From Cycas panzhihuaensis (Eukaryota; Cycadophyta), in NCBI GenBank assembly GCA_023213395.1, contig CM041465.1, positions 56,179,741-56,243,740 of the forward strand: a DNA stretch of 64,000 nt, given 5' to 3'. This document shows, piece by piece, positions 41,474 to 53,624 of this stretch. Both the position numbers and the translations under genes were made by a program. Position 1 is the first letter of the stretch. Each line of letters begins with the position of its first letter. The notes under the pieces are model-generated. The model was not told the origin of the DNA. It did not search any database and saw only the letters and a list, made by a program, of their open reading frames with translations.

Positions 41474-44022
41474 TGAAACGCTCGCTACGGGTCGGTGTCC
41501 ATACGTCTAACAAAAGGATATAAGAATACGCTATGCTAACTAAGCTAGGCAGCGAGGACCTCACCTCGCAGGGCGTCCGTCTTGGCCGAGGCCGGATTCG
41601 AGACTACAAGGTGCCTGGTTGCTTCCAGGTAGCCATGCAAAGCAAGGCCTTCCTACCCTTCGGATGGCCAGGAAGGAGAGAGAATGCCTTGCACGCTGCG
41701 TCTTCTCAAGGCAATGAGAATGCAACGAATGGAATGGGAACTAACTAATGTGCAGGCAAATGCAGGAAAGGGTGTAACGGGGGCAGCTCGAATACGATGC
41801 GAGCGAGCTATCTATGCTATGCTATGCTAGATAAAGCAAGAAATAAAGTAAAAGATGAATGCGCTTTCCCTTTTTCCTTTATATTCTTTTACAATTTCCT
41901 AACTACTCAGACAAATGCATGAAAGGCAACAAATGTAAAAGGGGATATGCGGAAAACGAGGGGAATACCTGGACCCGGCGCCTGAAATGGAGTGCAGCTC
42001 GTCTCTTTAAGTCATGCTCCCTTCTTCTCCGTTTGTCGTGCACGCAATGCCGATTGGCGGTAATTGCCGGAAGCGATAGAAGAGGGGTTTACTTACCTCC
42101 CCTTAAACATGCAAAAGTAAATAAAACGGAAAGAAACGAAAAAGCTTGAAACTGAAGAAAGAAATGCACTACACGGGGAACTAACCTGCAACGGGCTCGT
42201 CCCGCGTATCACTCCACCAATGCGCGATCCTGCAAACGGGTGAGAAGGACACCTTCCTCTCGAAAGAGAGGCCATAAGATATACCAAGAAATATATAAAT
42301 AAACTGAAATCAAATGGAACTAAGATCTATACTAAGCATTGAAATATAACCAGATGAAATAGCAAGAAACGCTCTCACCACCATGCACCACGAAAACACT
42401 TGAAATGGAAAGGAGTATAGCCTCGGGATGGCTAACTCACCCACAGGAGACCCCCACAGAACTTGGGGAAGAAAAACTAGTTGGCGATAAGGTAGTGAAA
42501 CAACAACTGTAACAAGGAAAAAAATAACAAAAAAAGAATTGGGGCTTACGTAGGGTCCAACACCAACAGGTGAGACTTCTGGCAACGACGTAGTGACGGG
42601 TTGCCTATGCTAATCGGAACACCCTAACTAAATTCCCTAAACTCCTTTAGCCCGTTCCCTAAGAAAGTGCTGATGGCAAAGGGCCAAGAGGACAAGGGAC
42701 GGAACCCTTGGGGAGAAGGATAGCAATGGGGGACGGAACCCCGCCTACCTCCCTCAAATCCTCGTATGTTACTCCTTTACACCGGCTAACTAAGGAAGGG
42801 GTGAAAGAGATAGTTTAAGGAAAATAAAGAGGCTTCAAAGAAACAATGGGAGGGTATTACTAATCTAGTGCAACACTATGAGGAAAACTTTAACTAACTA
42901 GGATCCCATTCATTAAGAAACAAAAGAAATAGGAACAAAGTAAATTGCAAGTAGAAACAAGAAGTACCTTGTAGGGAGAAGATCAAACATGAACTTTCTT
43001 TGTCAGAACAAAGAACAACCAACGTATGAGGACTGATCATGAGTGGTCCTTGCAAGAGTGAGAATGAAGAAAACTCCTTTCAAGCTTGGAGCCTTAGAAG
43101 TTGGCTCTTTGAGAAGCTTTTGGGTGAAAATGTCACTTGGATCCTTTAGCACCTGCAAAGAAAGATGGGGCTTGCTGGGAAGAGCTATAAGGGGCAGCAA
43201 TGGCTCTGCAAGTCCAGCTGATAGCAATCATTTTCTCCTTTGTCCAGTTGCTGTGTATGTAGGTTGTCTTTTCTGTGTGTTTTCTTGTGTGAAAGTCAGA
43301 AATTCTTCCAAGAGATTTGAAAAATGGCCAAAAGATCTAAAAGATGGGGAGCAAAATCCCCTTTATTCCCCTGTTCACAGCAGGTGAACGTTGGGGATGT
43401 CAGGGCGACTCGAATCAATCAACGCCACGCGGCAGTTCCACAAAAAAACGGAAACTGTCGCATGGTTCTCTTTTTTTTTTAATTTCAAACAATCGCATCA
43501 TGTAAACTCTGGCAGATCGCTAAGTTTACTGTTGATGTCGGTGGAAATAAAAAGAGAAAAATAAGCAGAAACATCAAGTTTTGGGGTAAACCAAGGCTAA
43601 ACATAAGTTAGAGCAGCTGGGGGAATGCCCAGGTAATGGGCAAGTACCCAAAATAATGCAAAGAGTCCTAACTAAGGATTAAATCAGGCTTAAGAAGGAC
43701 TGCAACATAAGCAACACGTTGTAACGGGAGCAAATAGGACTGACGAAAACATCCCGGGAGACCGTGGAGACAACGCGGGTGGCTGTGTGCCATACGGGGT
43801 GTAGCATTCGCTGAGGAATGCCCATTGTGAGTCGTCATAGTGATGGTCCGCGTAAGCACATGCATTATGAGCAAGTAGAAAAGCAATGCGTGTAGGCAGG
43901 CATATGTCAAGCAACCTACTATAAATAACATCAATCAAGCATGGGCAAGAAAAGGTAAGAAAGTATACCTGAACAAACCTGCATCGATGCGTCTCGAGTC
44001 CATTCCCAGTAGCTGGGAAACA
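41474..44022 (-). repeat. 5' LTR of Tat copy 2
   Basis: 2549 bases, TGAAACGCTCGC to AGCTGGGAAACA. A perfect U3-edge hairpin TTCCCAG-TAG-CTGGGAA lies at the right end. The 12-mer pair is at 42696-42707 and 42730-42741. Confidence 0.95.
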
Positions 44023-44688
44023 GCTTGCTACCTAGTTTAGCCTATACCATGGGTTTGCATATAACCTTCTAGTAATAAATCTTTCAAACTGGGACACTCG
44101 CAACTGCCTCTAGAATCTCATCTCCAACAACCTACACAACACCATGGATCGTCTTTGGATAGCAAAGATCATCACCATGTGCATGTGTATTTCACCACGA
44201 ATCTACTTCTTCTCTCATGGCAATATATTGATGAGCACCAATTGCTTGCTCTTGTAGGATGTATACACCTACATACAAGCCTGCTTCTCATTTGCAGCTT
44301 TCAAACTTGTGGACGAATCTTCAACATCTGGATGCTATATATATGGGCCCACATGCACAATAAAATGTCCACAAAATAAAATAATATCGACAACATCTCA
44401 CCATCTATTTTGAGAGTTTAATCTTCAATCAGTATGCAGCTCTTCATCTAAACATGCCCGACTTTCACAAGTCACAACAGACACATTTGGTTCCTTCAAT
44501 CAATGAGCTCCCCCTAATTCTAAACTAGCTCATAACTCTACTTCCAACAATCTTTTGTTTCGAAATCACTCCTAGTTTTACTTGCTTGCACTACAAGATC
44601 TACAATACATGCTCACACCTACTCTGCTTTTCTTCACTCAAACAGTCTCACCCCTGCTTTGATATAGGCTCACTCTCACTCAAAGATT

Positions 44689-44990
44689 GGCTATCGTACC
44701 ATGTTAGAAAATGGATCAAAATTGACATGATACCATGTTAAAATTTTGGGTATGATATCAACATGTGACTAATATCAAATACCTCACAGGATACAAGCAC
44801 ATTGACATGGAAGCATCTAACGTTAAGTCTAATAAATCACATAATCATCAATAGGGCATACAGTAATCGATAATGAAAAAGAAAATATAAATCAACCATT
44901 TAGTATTGAAGCACATCATTTACATGGGTAAAACCTTAAGATGAGGAAACATCCACTTTGAATATATGAGATCTCGTTAATAAAATATGT
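44689..44990 (-). repeat. Possible copia LTR remnant with adjoining primer site
   Basis: Met-tRNA-like primer site complement beside TGTTAGAAAA, with copia-type LTR wording further on. No partner LTR and no target duplication were found. Confidence 0.35.
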
Positions 44991-46361
44991 ACAATGAAGC
45001 ACATGATGAGACCATAGTAGTTTCCATTGAGGAAGCGCTAGGTGTCTTCATGACTAACCAGGAATATGCTATACCTTTTATACAAATAGTCACCTCATTC
45101 ATGACCAATGAGATTGCACCAAACATCAACAAATCAAATCATGTGTGAGAAATTTTACACCAACCAATTAGGTGAGCATTTGCACAACCATCAATGTTCC
45201 TCACATAATTACAACTTTGAGAGAGTTTGTCTAATGACTTCACCACAATAATATGACCACTAAACAACATAACATGGCCATCACGGATTGACCATAGAAT
45301 AAACATTATTTCCTAATAGAGGGCCTAATAAATGTGGACATAAATACTAATGACAAGACAATGGTAGAACTTTGGAACCATCAACAAAGGCCAAAACACT
45401 GACGAGTTTAAAGTTGAAAGCAAAGAAATGCTTGCGTATGGCCAAGCAACTTTTATGGTCAATAATAGTTCAATGTTTGAATATTAAAAGCTTTGGAATA
45501 AATAGGCATTTGGAATATAAAGTTGGCCCCAGCCTGATTCACTGGCTGAAGATTGAAGTTGTTCTATGGAAGAATACAATTAGAGGATTGTTGTTCAAAA
45601 TATTTAAAAAATATAAAACATGGAAAGAAGAACATTTAAGAAACGACAATTGCGCTACAAAAGGCAACAGACATTCCAAAATGGGAAAAGTTAGTTGTGC
45701 TAACTTCAAAGGACATAATTACAAAGCTCAATAAACTAGTGATGGGATCTTGATAAGATCGCCATTAATAGATACATGAAAAATTTATAGAACCCAAAAT
45801 GCTTGAGAATTCTTAAGGCAAGGATTGCTAAGAGTCCCACCTTTGGAGAAGAGTTCTCAAATTAACATGCACAGTTAACCCCGCTAATGCATCAAATTGT
45901 TGATAAGACAAGGTCCCAATAACTTGAAACTGCCACCAAGATCTAAACTATTTTGTAACTAGTTACAGGAATCGAAACTGAAATTTAACATGCAAGTTCT
46001 TAAACCAGAAATAATACAATAAAATGACTAAGAAAGCCAAGCATCACATGTACACCCGATATAACGTGGTAAAACCCTAGCAGTGTGCTAGAGAAACATC
46101 CACACAGGAAAGATATCGATCTTTATTATCAAAGAATGGAAAAATGTACACAATCTGTAGCAGAATGCTGACAGCAACAACCACCAGCCGCCCAACTCCA
46201 CATAGTACATCCAATACATTGAACATGATGAAAAAACACCCTAAATCGGACTACATGTAAGAGTCATACAAGGCACAAATCTCGACCATAGAATCTAGGG
46301 TATTTGAGTGAACGACCCTGATTTTCTTTACAATTTAGTATGCTTTTCAGTTCTAGCTTTT

Positions 46362-46466
46362 TGGGTCGGGGACTATCGCCCCTAAACCCCCTCTTTGTAG
46401 GGGGCGTTCCAACACCCCCTGCACCCCCTGGCCAAGGAAGGCTCCCACCCCCCTTAGAACCCCCTG
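46362..46466 (-). other. G-run block (G-quadruplex-capable on the minus strand)
   Basis: Within AT-rich DNA, a block of repeated CCCCC runs (GGGGG on the minus strand), including a CCCCCT...AGGGGG hairpin at 46387-46403. Such G-rich repeats are known in some plant LTRs. Here it follows copia-LTR-like sequence. Confidence 0.6.
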
Positions 46467-47039
46467 CGGAAGTTTGAAAGAGAAACCGCGCTACCAATTT
46501 GTCAAACTTTTAGCCTCCAAAACATTGTTGTCACATTATCTAACACAAATATTCAAGTTTTAAATTAATGGTACAAACAAACACAAACTGAAACAAGTCA
46601 AAAAAATAAATATAAATAGTAAACACCATGCTAATATCTAAAAGAAAACTTCAATATACTATTCCCCATAAAGTCAAACATCATGAATCAGATTTCAAAT
46701 TAAACAAGAATCAGAGTCTAGATTAGCCATAAAGTCATTATTCAACTCTCATTTTCATTATAGAAATGATGTAGAAACACAATATCAAACATCTCACTAG
46801 ATGTTCTATAAGGATTCTATGACAAAACAACACATGAATGATTCTTACTTTTGCTTAGAGTATTTATCTCACGATATAATTCACCCAGCCTATGCCAACA
46901 CAAGTATGTTTTGTATTTGCCAAAAACTACATTATACTTGAAACTAAAATAGCACCATGGCTAAGGCTGGCAATTCAAAGCAAGTAGTTTGCATGTTTAT
47001 GGTTATTTGGGCACATAATTTCTATTTATTTACATTTGC

Positions 47040-49295
47040 TCACCAGTAATCCCCACAAGAACATGATCCCTCCTTGAAATGATGGAAACGGTTTGCATCC
47101 CTTACGATGATTTCTCGTTTGACAATATTCGAAATGAACTTAGTGGCACTGTGGCAGTCGCCACACACACGAAGGTTCTTTGTGATCCGGACAGGGGTTC
47201 CAGGGCTTGTGCTGATAAGCCCAAAAGCTATGGCCAGCTTCTCGCTGTGAATGCAGAGCAAGTGTTCTTTTGCCTCCTCCTCTACATCATGCAATGCAAA
47301 GTTTGTGTCAGGAACATACCCTTCTGCCTCCATCTGCCCAGCCAACGTCTCCAATGTTGCATAAATTTTCTCAGATTGGGGGTGTGACCTGTCTCCCACA
47401 AGGAATGCATGCACCCTGTTATTTACCTCAATCATGCTGCATCCTGGTGTCTTTTTTAAGCCCCTGTCTTTCATCATTGTTCTAATCTTTGCTACATCAT
47501 CCCACCTTCCACCCGCAGCATAGATGTTGGACAGGAGAACATAATATCCAGCATGCTCAGGCTCTAAGTTGAAAAGACGTTCTGCCACACGTTCTCCTAG
47601 TTCAATATTGCAGTAAATTCTGCAGGCACTAAGTAAGGCTCCCCACACACCAACATGAGGCTCTAATGGCATATTATTGATGAAGTCTTGTGCCTCATCC
47701 AGATGTCCAGCACGACCAAGAAGGTCAACCATGCAAGAATAGTGCTCCACCCGGGGTGTGATACAATAATCGCGACTCATGCAATCGAAAAATTGCCAGC
47801 CTTCATCCACAAGACCTGCATGACTGCACGCAGACAACACAGAAATGAACGTGATGTGGTTTGGCTTCATGCCCGTCTCTTGCATTTGGGAGAAAAGGTC
47901 AAGGGCATCCCCACCATGCCCGTGCATTCCATACCCCGAAATCATCGCACCCCATGCGACAACATCTCTCTTAGACATTTTGTCAAACAGCTGACGCGCA
48001 CTCTCTATATTCCCGCATTTGGCATACATGTCTATGAGGGCAGTCCCCACAGAAACATCCGACTCCAGTCCACTTCTAACCGTATAATCATGAATCCACT
48101 TGCCTTGTTGCAGAGCTCCTAAGTAGGAACATGCGGGGAGCACACTCACCATGGTGACAGAGTCGGGTTTCACATTTGCCAGTTGCATTTGATTAAACAG
48201 TTTCAAGGCCTCGTTGGAATGTCCATCCTGGACGTACCCAGCAATCATTGCATTCCACGAGACCACATCTCTAGTGCACATTTTGTCAAATAAACGGCGT
48301 GCAATCTCTATGCTCCCACATTTGGCATACATGGCTACAAGGGAATTTCCCACAGAAATGTGGGACTCGAATCCATTTCTAATTACGTAATCATGGAACC
48401 GCATGCCTTGTTGCAGAGCTCCTAAATGGGCACATGCTGAAAGCATGCTTGCCATGGTGACCGGGTCAGGCATCACACCTGCAAGTTGCATTTCATGAAA
48501 GAGCATCAAGGCCTCAATGGCGCGTCCATTCTGGGCATATCCTGCAATCATTGCAGTCCATGAGACCACATCTCTTGTAGACATTTTGTCAAACACTTGC
48601 CGTGCGTACTCTATCTTCCCACATTTAACATACATGTCCACGAGAGCGGCAGCAACCATCACATTAGAGTCAAGTCCAGTTTTGAGTATGTGATAGTGAA
48701 TCCCCTTGCCCTCTTGCAGCGCTGACAGTCCAGCACATGCCTTGAGTACCACAGGGAAGGTGAAATTGTTTGGCTGTATTCCCTCCCGTTGCATTTGGTA
48801 ATAAAGTGCAAGTGTTTCCCTGCAGGTGCCGTTTCTGGAACTCCCTATAATCATCGCATTCCATAAAAAAACATTTCTTTTAGATATTTTTTCAAACACT
48901 AAGCCTGCATCCTGCGGACTACCCCACACGAAGTACATACTCACGAGCTTGGTACCCAAAAAAATGTCACGGTGAAATCCACTTGTGAACATGCGGGCAT
49001 GGACTTGCTTCAGTGCTTTCAGGTTAGTGCTCGCTTTCAAGAGAGAAGCATACGTGTTGAAGTCGACTGGAATCTCTGCAACTCGCTGCTCCATATCACC
49101 AATTACACCATTATTACATAGAATGCTGAGGTTGTGGTCTGGGGATCTCAACTTTGGTTTTTGTGACCGTTCTTCCTTCCCCGCGGCAACAAAGAAGCTC
49201 CTATGAATTTGTCTGTGTTTTTTGAATTTGTAACAAATATAATGGTGACGAGAAAACAAAGGGCATAGAATATGGCATTCCATGAAGGAAGCCAA
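47040..49295 (-). CDS. PPR protein, PLS class with DYW deaminase domain
   Basis: Intact single-exon gene, 751 codons. It probably edits C to U at one or a few sites in chloroplast or mitochondrial RNA. Residues 1-40 are basic with one acidic residue, fitting an organelle transit peptide. PPR P-L-S repeats run from about 81 to 545. Three consecutive P-L-S triplets repeat with a period of 101 residues (starting near 207, 308 and 409), each with GYAQNGR- or GYVQDGH-type and YAKCG motifs. E and E+ regions cover about 546-655 with the PG box KKTPGCSMIEVNNRVHAF. The DYW domain is at about 657-751: zinc/catalytic HSE (683-685) and CGDC (711-714), second zinc ligands in CSCGDYW, and the ending GDYW. 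All deaminase residues are present. The first Met is favoured because the next upstream sequence is out of frame. It is the only confident host gene here. Confidence 0.97.
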   Translation of the reverse strand: MASFMECHILCPLFSRHHYICYKFKKHRQIHRSFFVAAGKEERSQKPKLRSPDHNLSILCNNGVIGDMEQRVAEIPVDFNTYASLLKASTNLKALKQVHARMFTSGFHRDIFLGTKLVSMYFVWGSPQDAGLVFEKISKRNVFLWNAMIIGSSRNGTCRETLALYYQMQREGIQPNNFTFPVVLKACAGLSALQEGKGIHYHILKTGLDSNVMVAAALVDMYVKCGKIEYARQVFDKMSTRDVVSWTAMIAGYAQNGRAIEALMLFHEMQLAGVMPDPVTMASMLSACAHLGALQQGMRFHDYVIRNGFESHISVGNSLVAMYAKCGSIEIARRLFDKMCTRDVVSWNAMIAGYVQDGHSNEALKLFNQMQLANVKPDSVTMVSVLPACSYLGALQQGKWIHDYTVRSGLESDVSVGTALIDMYAKCGNIESARQLFDKMSKRDVVAWGAMISGYGMHGHGGDALDLFSQMQETGMKPNHITFISVLSACSHAGLVDEGWQFFDCMSRDYCITPRVEHYSCMVDLLGRAGHLDEAQDFINNMPLEPHVGVWGALLSACRIYCNIELGERVAERLFNLEPEHAGYYVLLSNIYAAGGRWDDVAKIRTMMKDRGLKKTPGCSMIEVNNRVHAFLVGDRSHPQSEKIYATLETLAGQMEAEGYVPDTNFALHDVEEEAKEHLLCIHSEKLAIAFGLISTSPGTPVRITKNLRVCGDCHSATKFISNIVKREIIVRDANRFHHFKEGSCSCGDYW

Positions 49296-51038
49296 AGTAA
49301 GCCATGTGTCAGTGCAAATTCATCCTGGTCTCCGATAACATCAGCAACTCTTGGTGGTATTACCATTGCCGTAAGTTGCTTGAGGTCACTTGCTACGATA
49401 CTTGAACGGTTCCATCAGGGATCTCCAAGTTGAACGCATATTTCATTAACTTCATTAGACTCGAATGGCTGCAAATCAGAGCCTGGATATCTCCAAACAC
49501 CCAGCGTTAGTGGCCAATACAACTGTTTTGTTTGCCATCAACAACCCTTCTATTGTTCCAATGGACCGTAAATTCACTGATACGCGATCAAATTCATTCT
49601 TACCATACCCTACCACCTAACCCTCAATATCACTTCAATCGACCGTGCGTCTCTCATTGCTTTTATTTGTCACTGCGAATCTACAAAACGCATGCCACAT
49701 GATTTGTCATTACGAATGAATTCTTTGAAATGGATGCCAGATGTTTGTCAAAACGTTTCTCTGAGGTGAAATTGCCACTTTCACGGTCTTTATATTCACG
49801 TCCAAGTTTCCTTTGACTTAATTTTATTTATGAAAAATTTTTGAGTTTATTCTTTCTTGTAAGGTTGAGCAAAGCGATATGATATCTACGAAGGTTAATA
49901 TGGGAGATACTAGCTCTTGATATAGAAGCTTAAAGCTATTTTGACTTATAGTTGTTTCCTAATGCGTCCTATCCATTGTCCAATTGTATACACACTTGTG
50001 CTACAAGTAGCTTATTGTAGATGTGTGTGTTAGTGAATTGATTTTCAAGCACATTATGAAAACATGTATAGGTTTCTTTGATCATGATGCTAGGTAGAAA
50101 ACATTTGGGGATTATATTATGTAAGCAACAATAAAGGCCTACTTTAGGAGCATTATTATTTTTGATGTTGGTAGCTTGATGAAATATTATTTCTTATGTA
50201 TTACTAAATACTTCTTAGAGGTAGTTTAAATGCATTTTTGTGATGTCAAAAAAGTGGTACATGTGATCAATATATTTGCATAGTTGAGGTTTTGGAGAAG
50301 CAAAGTAGATAGAGTGTCCCTTTTTATAGATCTGATTATTTTTGGTTCCTCTAAAATATCGAACAAGAATAATTAAAATGAAAAACTCATTTTTATAAAG
50401 TAAATAATAAAGAATGGAATAAAATCATACATGTTCAAGATATTTGAAAACACAATTCAATAACCAAATAATAGTTCTAATTAAAATACTCCAAAAGTTA
50501 ATGTTTACCACTGAAATTAATTTAGCCCTTTATGAGGAAGGGATCTTCCAAATCTATACACTTCCTAAGAGGAAATGAGGATATAAGAAGAAATTAAAGG
50601 TGATAAGTCAAAATGGGGGATTTTAAGCCATATATGTTAGTGTTTGCTGTATCTAATCTCGTCTTAACCTAGCCTTATCTAATTTTAGCAATCTCAACCT
50701 ATGTTCTAGCTTCTTCTAGAGATTATAAGACTTATCTTGGGGAATGGAAAGGTGTATAGTAAGTCTACGCTCTTTAAAATGTTTTCTCTTTAAAGCATTC
50801 GGACTATGGGGTGTTATTGCCTTAATCACTCTCCCTCCCAAGTGGTATCTTCTCTAGGCAGGCTTTCCCAGTTGACTAGGTATTAATGGATATGTTTGGT
50901 TCGAAATGTTTTCATGTAGGGGATGAGAATATCTTCCAACTCTAATACTACTCTTTCCTTATCATCTAGCTTTAATAATTATGTCTAGTTTTGTCTATAT
51001 GAGATTGGTTTCGTCGATTTCCCTTTGTTTGGGCCACC
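49296..51038. other. AT-rich intergenic sequence upstream of the PPR gene
   Basis: No coding evidence. The proximal part (49296-49800) should hold the PPR promoter on the minus strand, but no clear TATA box could be chosen. The distal part may be the LTR of the decayed gypsy element that ends near 51040. Confidence 0.4.
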
Positions 51039-51039
51039 A

Positions 51040-52720
51040 TATACCCACCCCTCTTAAGGAGATTTATCCTTAAACCTTGGGTAGGTTTGGATGGTTTTGA
51101 ATGAAGTTATCTAACTCCCATATTGAGTCTTATGTGGAAATGGACTTCCACAGGATTAAATACTCCCTTAATAACTTGGACCTAAGATACTTTTCATTTT
51201 TCTGTGGAATGCCCTCTAACTTAAGGATTATTTTGCCTTCCTTGTCAAGACTAGGAGTTCAATTCGGTAAGTCTGTTACCTAATTTCTTTTTAAGGCGTT
51301 ATACATGGAGTGCATTATGCATTTGCTCTTTATTAGGCAGAGTAAGAGTATATATTATGCTAATCATGTTTCTCCTAATTTTAAATAGCCATAGAATCAT
51401 AGGTCTAGTTTTTCTCCACCCACATTTTATAGTGGTAATTACTTATATGACTATAAGTAAATGAATATTATTTCTCCTTTTTAAAATGTTATTTTTGTTA
51501 CATGTTAATAGGCTTATTCTTTCATTATGTCCCACTTAATTGTCAAGTTATTTTTTAAGATTCTAATTATATTTTAAGTTTCTTTAAAGGTGAGTTTTAC
51601 TATTTAGACCTTGGTGTTTAGGCTTAGGCATTCTTTTATTGAGAGAGGTGGGTACCTATATAATGCCATAAATGTTGTTATTCTTATTACTAAGTGGCAT
51701 ATTGAGTTATACTAAAATTCAACTAAATGAAGCTATTTATTCCATTTGTTTTGTTTATCACCTATATAATTCCTTAAGTATCCTTCTAAGCATTTGATTA
51801 CTATTTATATTTATCTATCGATTTTAGAGTGGTGCACTATACTCATGCTAATTATTATGCCTATTGTTTGAAATACTTCTTAGCAAAAGTTACTTATAAA
51901 CTTGGGGTTCCTATTGCAGACTATTTTCTTAGGAGTCTCATAAAGATAGCATATGTATCTTTTGAATAGTTCTATAATCGAGGGTACTTTGTTTATTTAT
52001 TTTGTTAGCATAAATTCCTTATATTTGGTTAATGAGTTTACTACAACAAATATTTCATCTTTTTTATTAATGGGAGGAGCCCTTGTAATGAAGTTCATAG
52101 ATATATCTTCCTATTTTTCACTTGACATGGGTAGTGACTATAATAGGCCATATGTGGGTATGGTTTCAATTTTTTGATGTTCACACATATCATATTCTCC
52201 CACATACTTTTATATTACTTAATTCATTCTTGAGCAAGAGAAAATGTTTCTAACATTAGTATGTGCTTTTGTTCTACTAACCTATCTATAACTAGGGCAT
52301 TATGGAATTTTTGTAATAATTTATTTAAAAAGGGGGGCCTTTATGGTATGAAGATATAAACTTTATAGAAGATAACTCCATTCCTATATTCCCAATTAGG
52401 GTTTTATATATGTGTTTGAATTTCTACAATGATTGACATGGACTCAGGGTTATCCTTGGATGTCTCTTTTATTTCTTTTGACTAATCTAGTTCAAAGACA
52501 ATCATAGTTGATATTGATACTTTATCATACCTTCTAGATAAGGCATTTATTACTACATTCTATAAGCTCTTTTTATATACAATCTTAAAATCAAGTGGTT
52601 GAATCTTACTTATCTATTTCTTCTACACTTTTGATAGGTCAATGGTTGGGTTACTAGAGTAAATATTTAAGTTTATTGTGGTATGTTTTAGCTATAAAGG
52701 AGAGTTAGTATTTTATTAGA
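51040..52720 (-). mobile_element. Decayed Ty3/gypsy pol end (RNase H to integrase C-terminus)
   Basis: Read on the minus strand with stops removed by eye. RNase H end (52520-52700): WISKIQPLDFKIVYKKSL, NVVINALSRR. Integrase core (51880-52230): HTHIWPI, KIGRYIYELHYKGSS and LINQI, matching the conserved DISxxFIxGLP and LTKY regions. Integrase end (51075-51285): LRSKLLREYLILWKS and SIWELDNFIQNHPNL, the usual pol end of chromovirus-like elements. A polypurine-like AAGAGGGGTGGG follows at 51042-51058. Numerous stops show great age. Confidence 0.7.
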
Positions 52721-52883
52721 AGTTAATTTTATTATTATTGTTATTAGGAAGTGATATTTTTAATTAATATAAAGTTAATTTTTATATTAAAAAGTTAATA
52801 TTTTATTATTAATATTATTATTAAAGTTAATTTTTTAATATGAAGCCAAATTAGCACCTATAAATAGGGGAAATCCCTAACTT
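52721..52883. other. Very AT-rich stretch
   Basis: TTATTATTATT and GTTAATTTT repeats, nothing coding. It ends in TATAAATAGGGG (52859-52870), a TATA-like word that could be the U3 promoter of the following LTR relic. Confidence 0.4.
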
Positions 52884-53060
52884 ATTTTGTAAGCTTTATT
52901 TTTAGGTCAATCATAATTTTATTTAGCACTTGGTATATGGGGTAATTTTGCCTATTTAGTTTTTATTCTAGTTTTTTTTTTAATATCTATGGAAGTAGAT
53001 CTGATTTAGGATCACTTTAAGTGGTATAAGAACTTTATTTTTAGTGCACTAAGGATCTAC
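52884..53060 (+). repeat. LTR end and primer site of a decayed gypsy relic, copy a
   Basis: Shares a degenerate direct repeat with 55315-55490 (TTTATTTTTAGGTCAATC, GCACTTGGTA, GGAAGTAGATC). TGGTATAAGAAC at 53022-53033 resembles the tRNA-Met primer site. Confidence 0.45.
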
Positions 53061-53624
53061 ATTTTTAGGAGTATAAAAGAAAGAATTTAGAAAAATAACC
53101 ATGAATTTGAGATAGCCAAGCCTATTTTACAAATCTTGAGTGGTTATACTATAAAATTTTGAGCCAAATTACAAAAATTATAGGGAATTTAGTTTTGGCC
53201 TATTATCTATTACTATCTCTAGGGTTTAAAATCTATTACTACAACTTCAAATAGCTATAACTTTGGCTACAAGTGTCTAATTGACCTCAAATATTTTTTG
53301 AATGTATATATCTCGATGTCTACTTTCTATTGTAAGTGGTTTTAGATCGAATAGATATTGGAGTAAAATATTATTAGCATTTTAGTAATAAGCACTACTA
53401 TAGTCCTCAAAAACCCTAATCATGACCCATCTTAAAAGGACCATAACTTTTGCTACATACATCATAATTTAATTTCATCTATAGTGTTAAATCCTAGTTT
53501 AGAAGCCATTATTTTAAGCTATCATTTGGTGTATTTTAGAGTTGATTTAATATAGCAGTTATTATTTAAAGTTAATATTTAATAATGGAGCTAAATATCC
53601 TTATTTTTATGGGAGAGGGAGAAG

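Larger units (their letters stand above)
27345..44022 (-). mobile_element. Ty3/gypsy Tat-lineage LTR retrotransposon, copy 2, complete
   Basis: 16678 bases, with LTRs at 27345-29899 and 41474-44022 and a perfect 5-bp target duplication GCTTG. Minus-strand order: 5' LTR, primer site, gag, protease, RT, native RNase H, integrase, [plus-strand PMD gene], aRNH, 3' LTR. It is better preserved than copy 1 and belongs to a slightly different LTR subfamily. One hand-compared stretch of LTR (27841-27960 against its partner) differs at 7 of 120 positions, four of them clustered. The size and dual RNase H fit the Tat lineage, which includes Ogre and Retand elements of angiosperms. Autonomous activity is excluded by stops in gag and pol. 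Confidence 0.96.
44028..47039. other. AT-rich sequence with copia LTR debris, no gene
   Basis: 44689-44701 (GGCTATCGTACCA) followed by TGTTAGAAAATGG resembles a minus-strand copia primer site and LTR start. 44930-44990 and 46060-46160 contain copia-LTR-like words (GGGTAAAACCTTAAGATGAG; AACGTGGTAAAACCCTAG). 46362-46466 is a C-rich block. The frame at 45372-45734 has no recognisable family. Nothing else is recognised. Confidence 0.5.

Noticed and set aside
45372-45734. 120-codon plus-strand frame
   Set aside because: Lys-rich, no motif, surrounded by decayed LTR debris. Possibly a gag fragment, but not supportable.
46264-46497. 77-codon minus-strand frame rich in Gly/Pro
   Set aside because: Arises from the G-run block; no family resemblance.
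47079-48122. Plus-strand frames opposite the PPR gene (47079-47387, 47688-48122)
   Set aside because: Shadows of the intact PPR coding strand with no independent signature.
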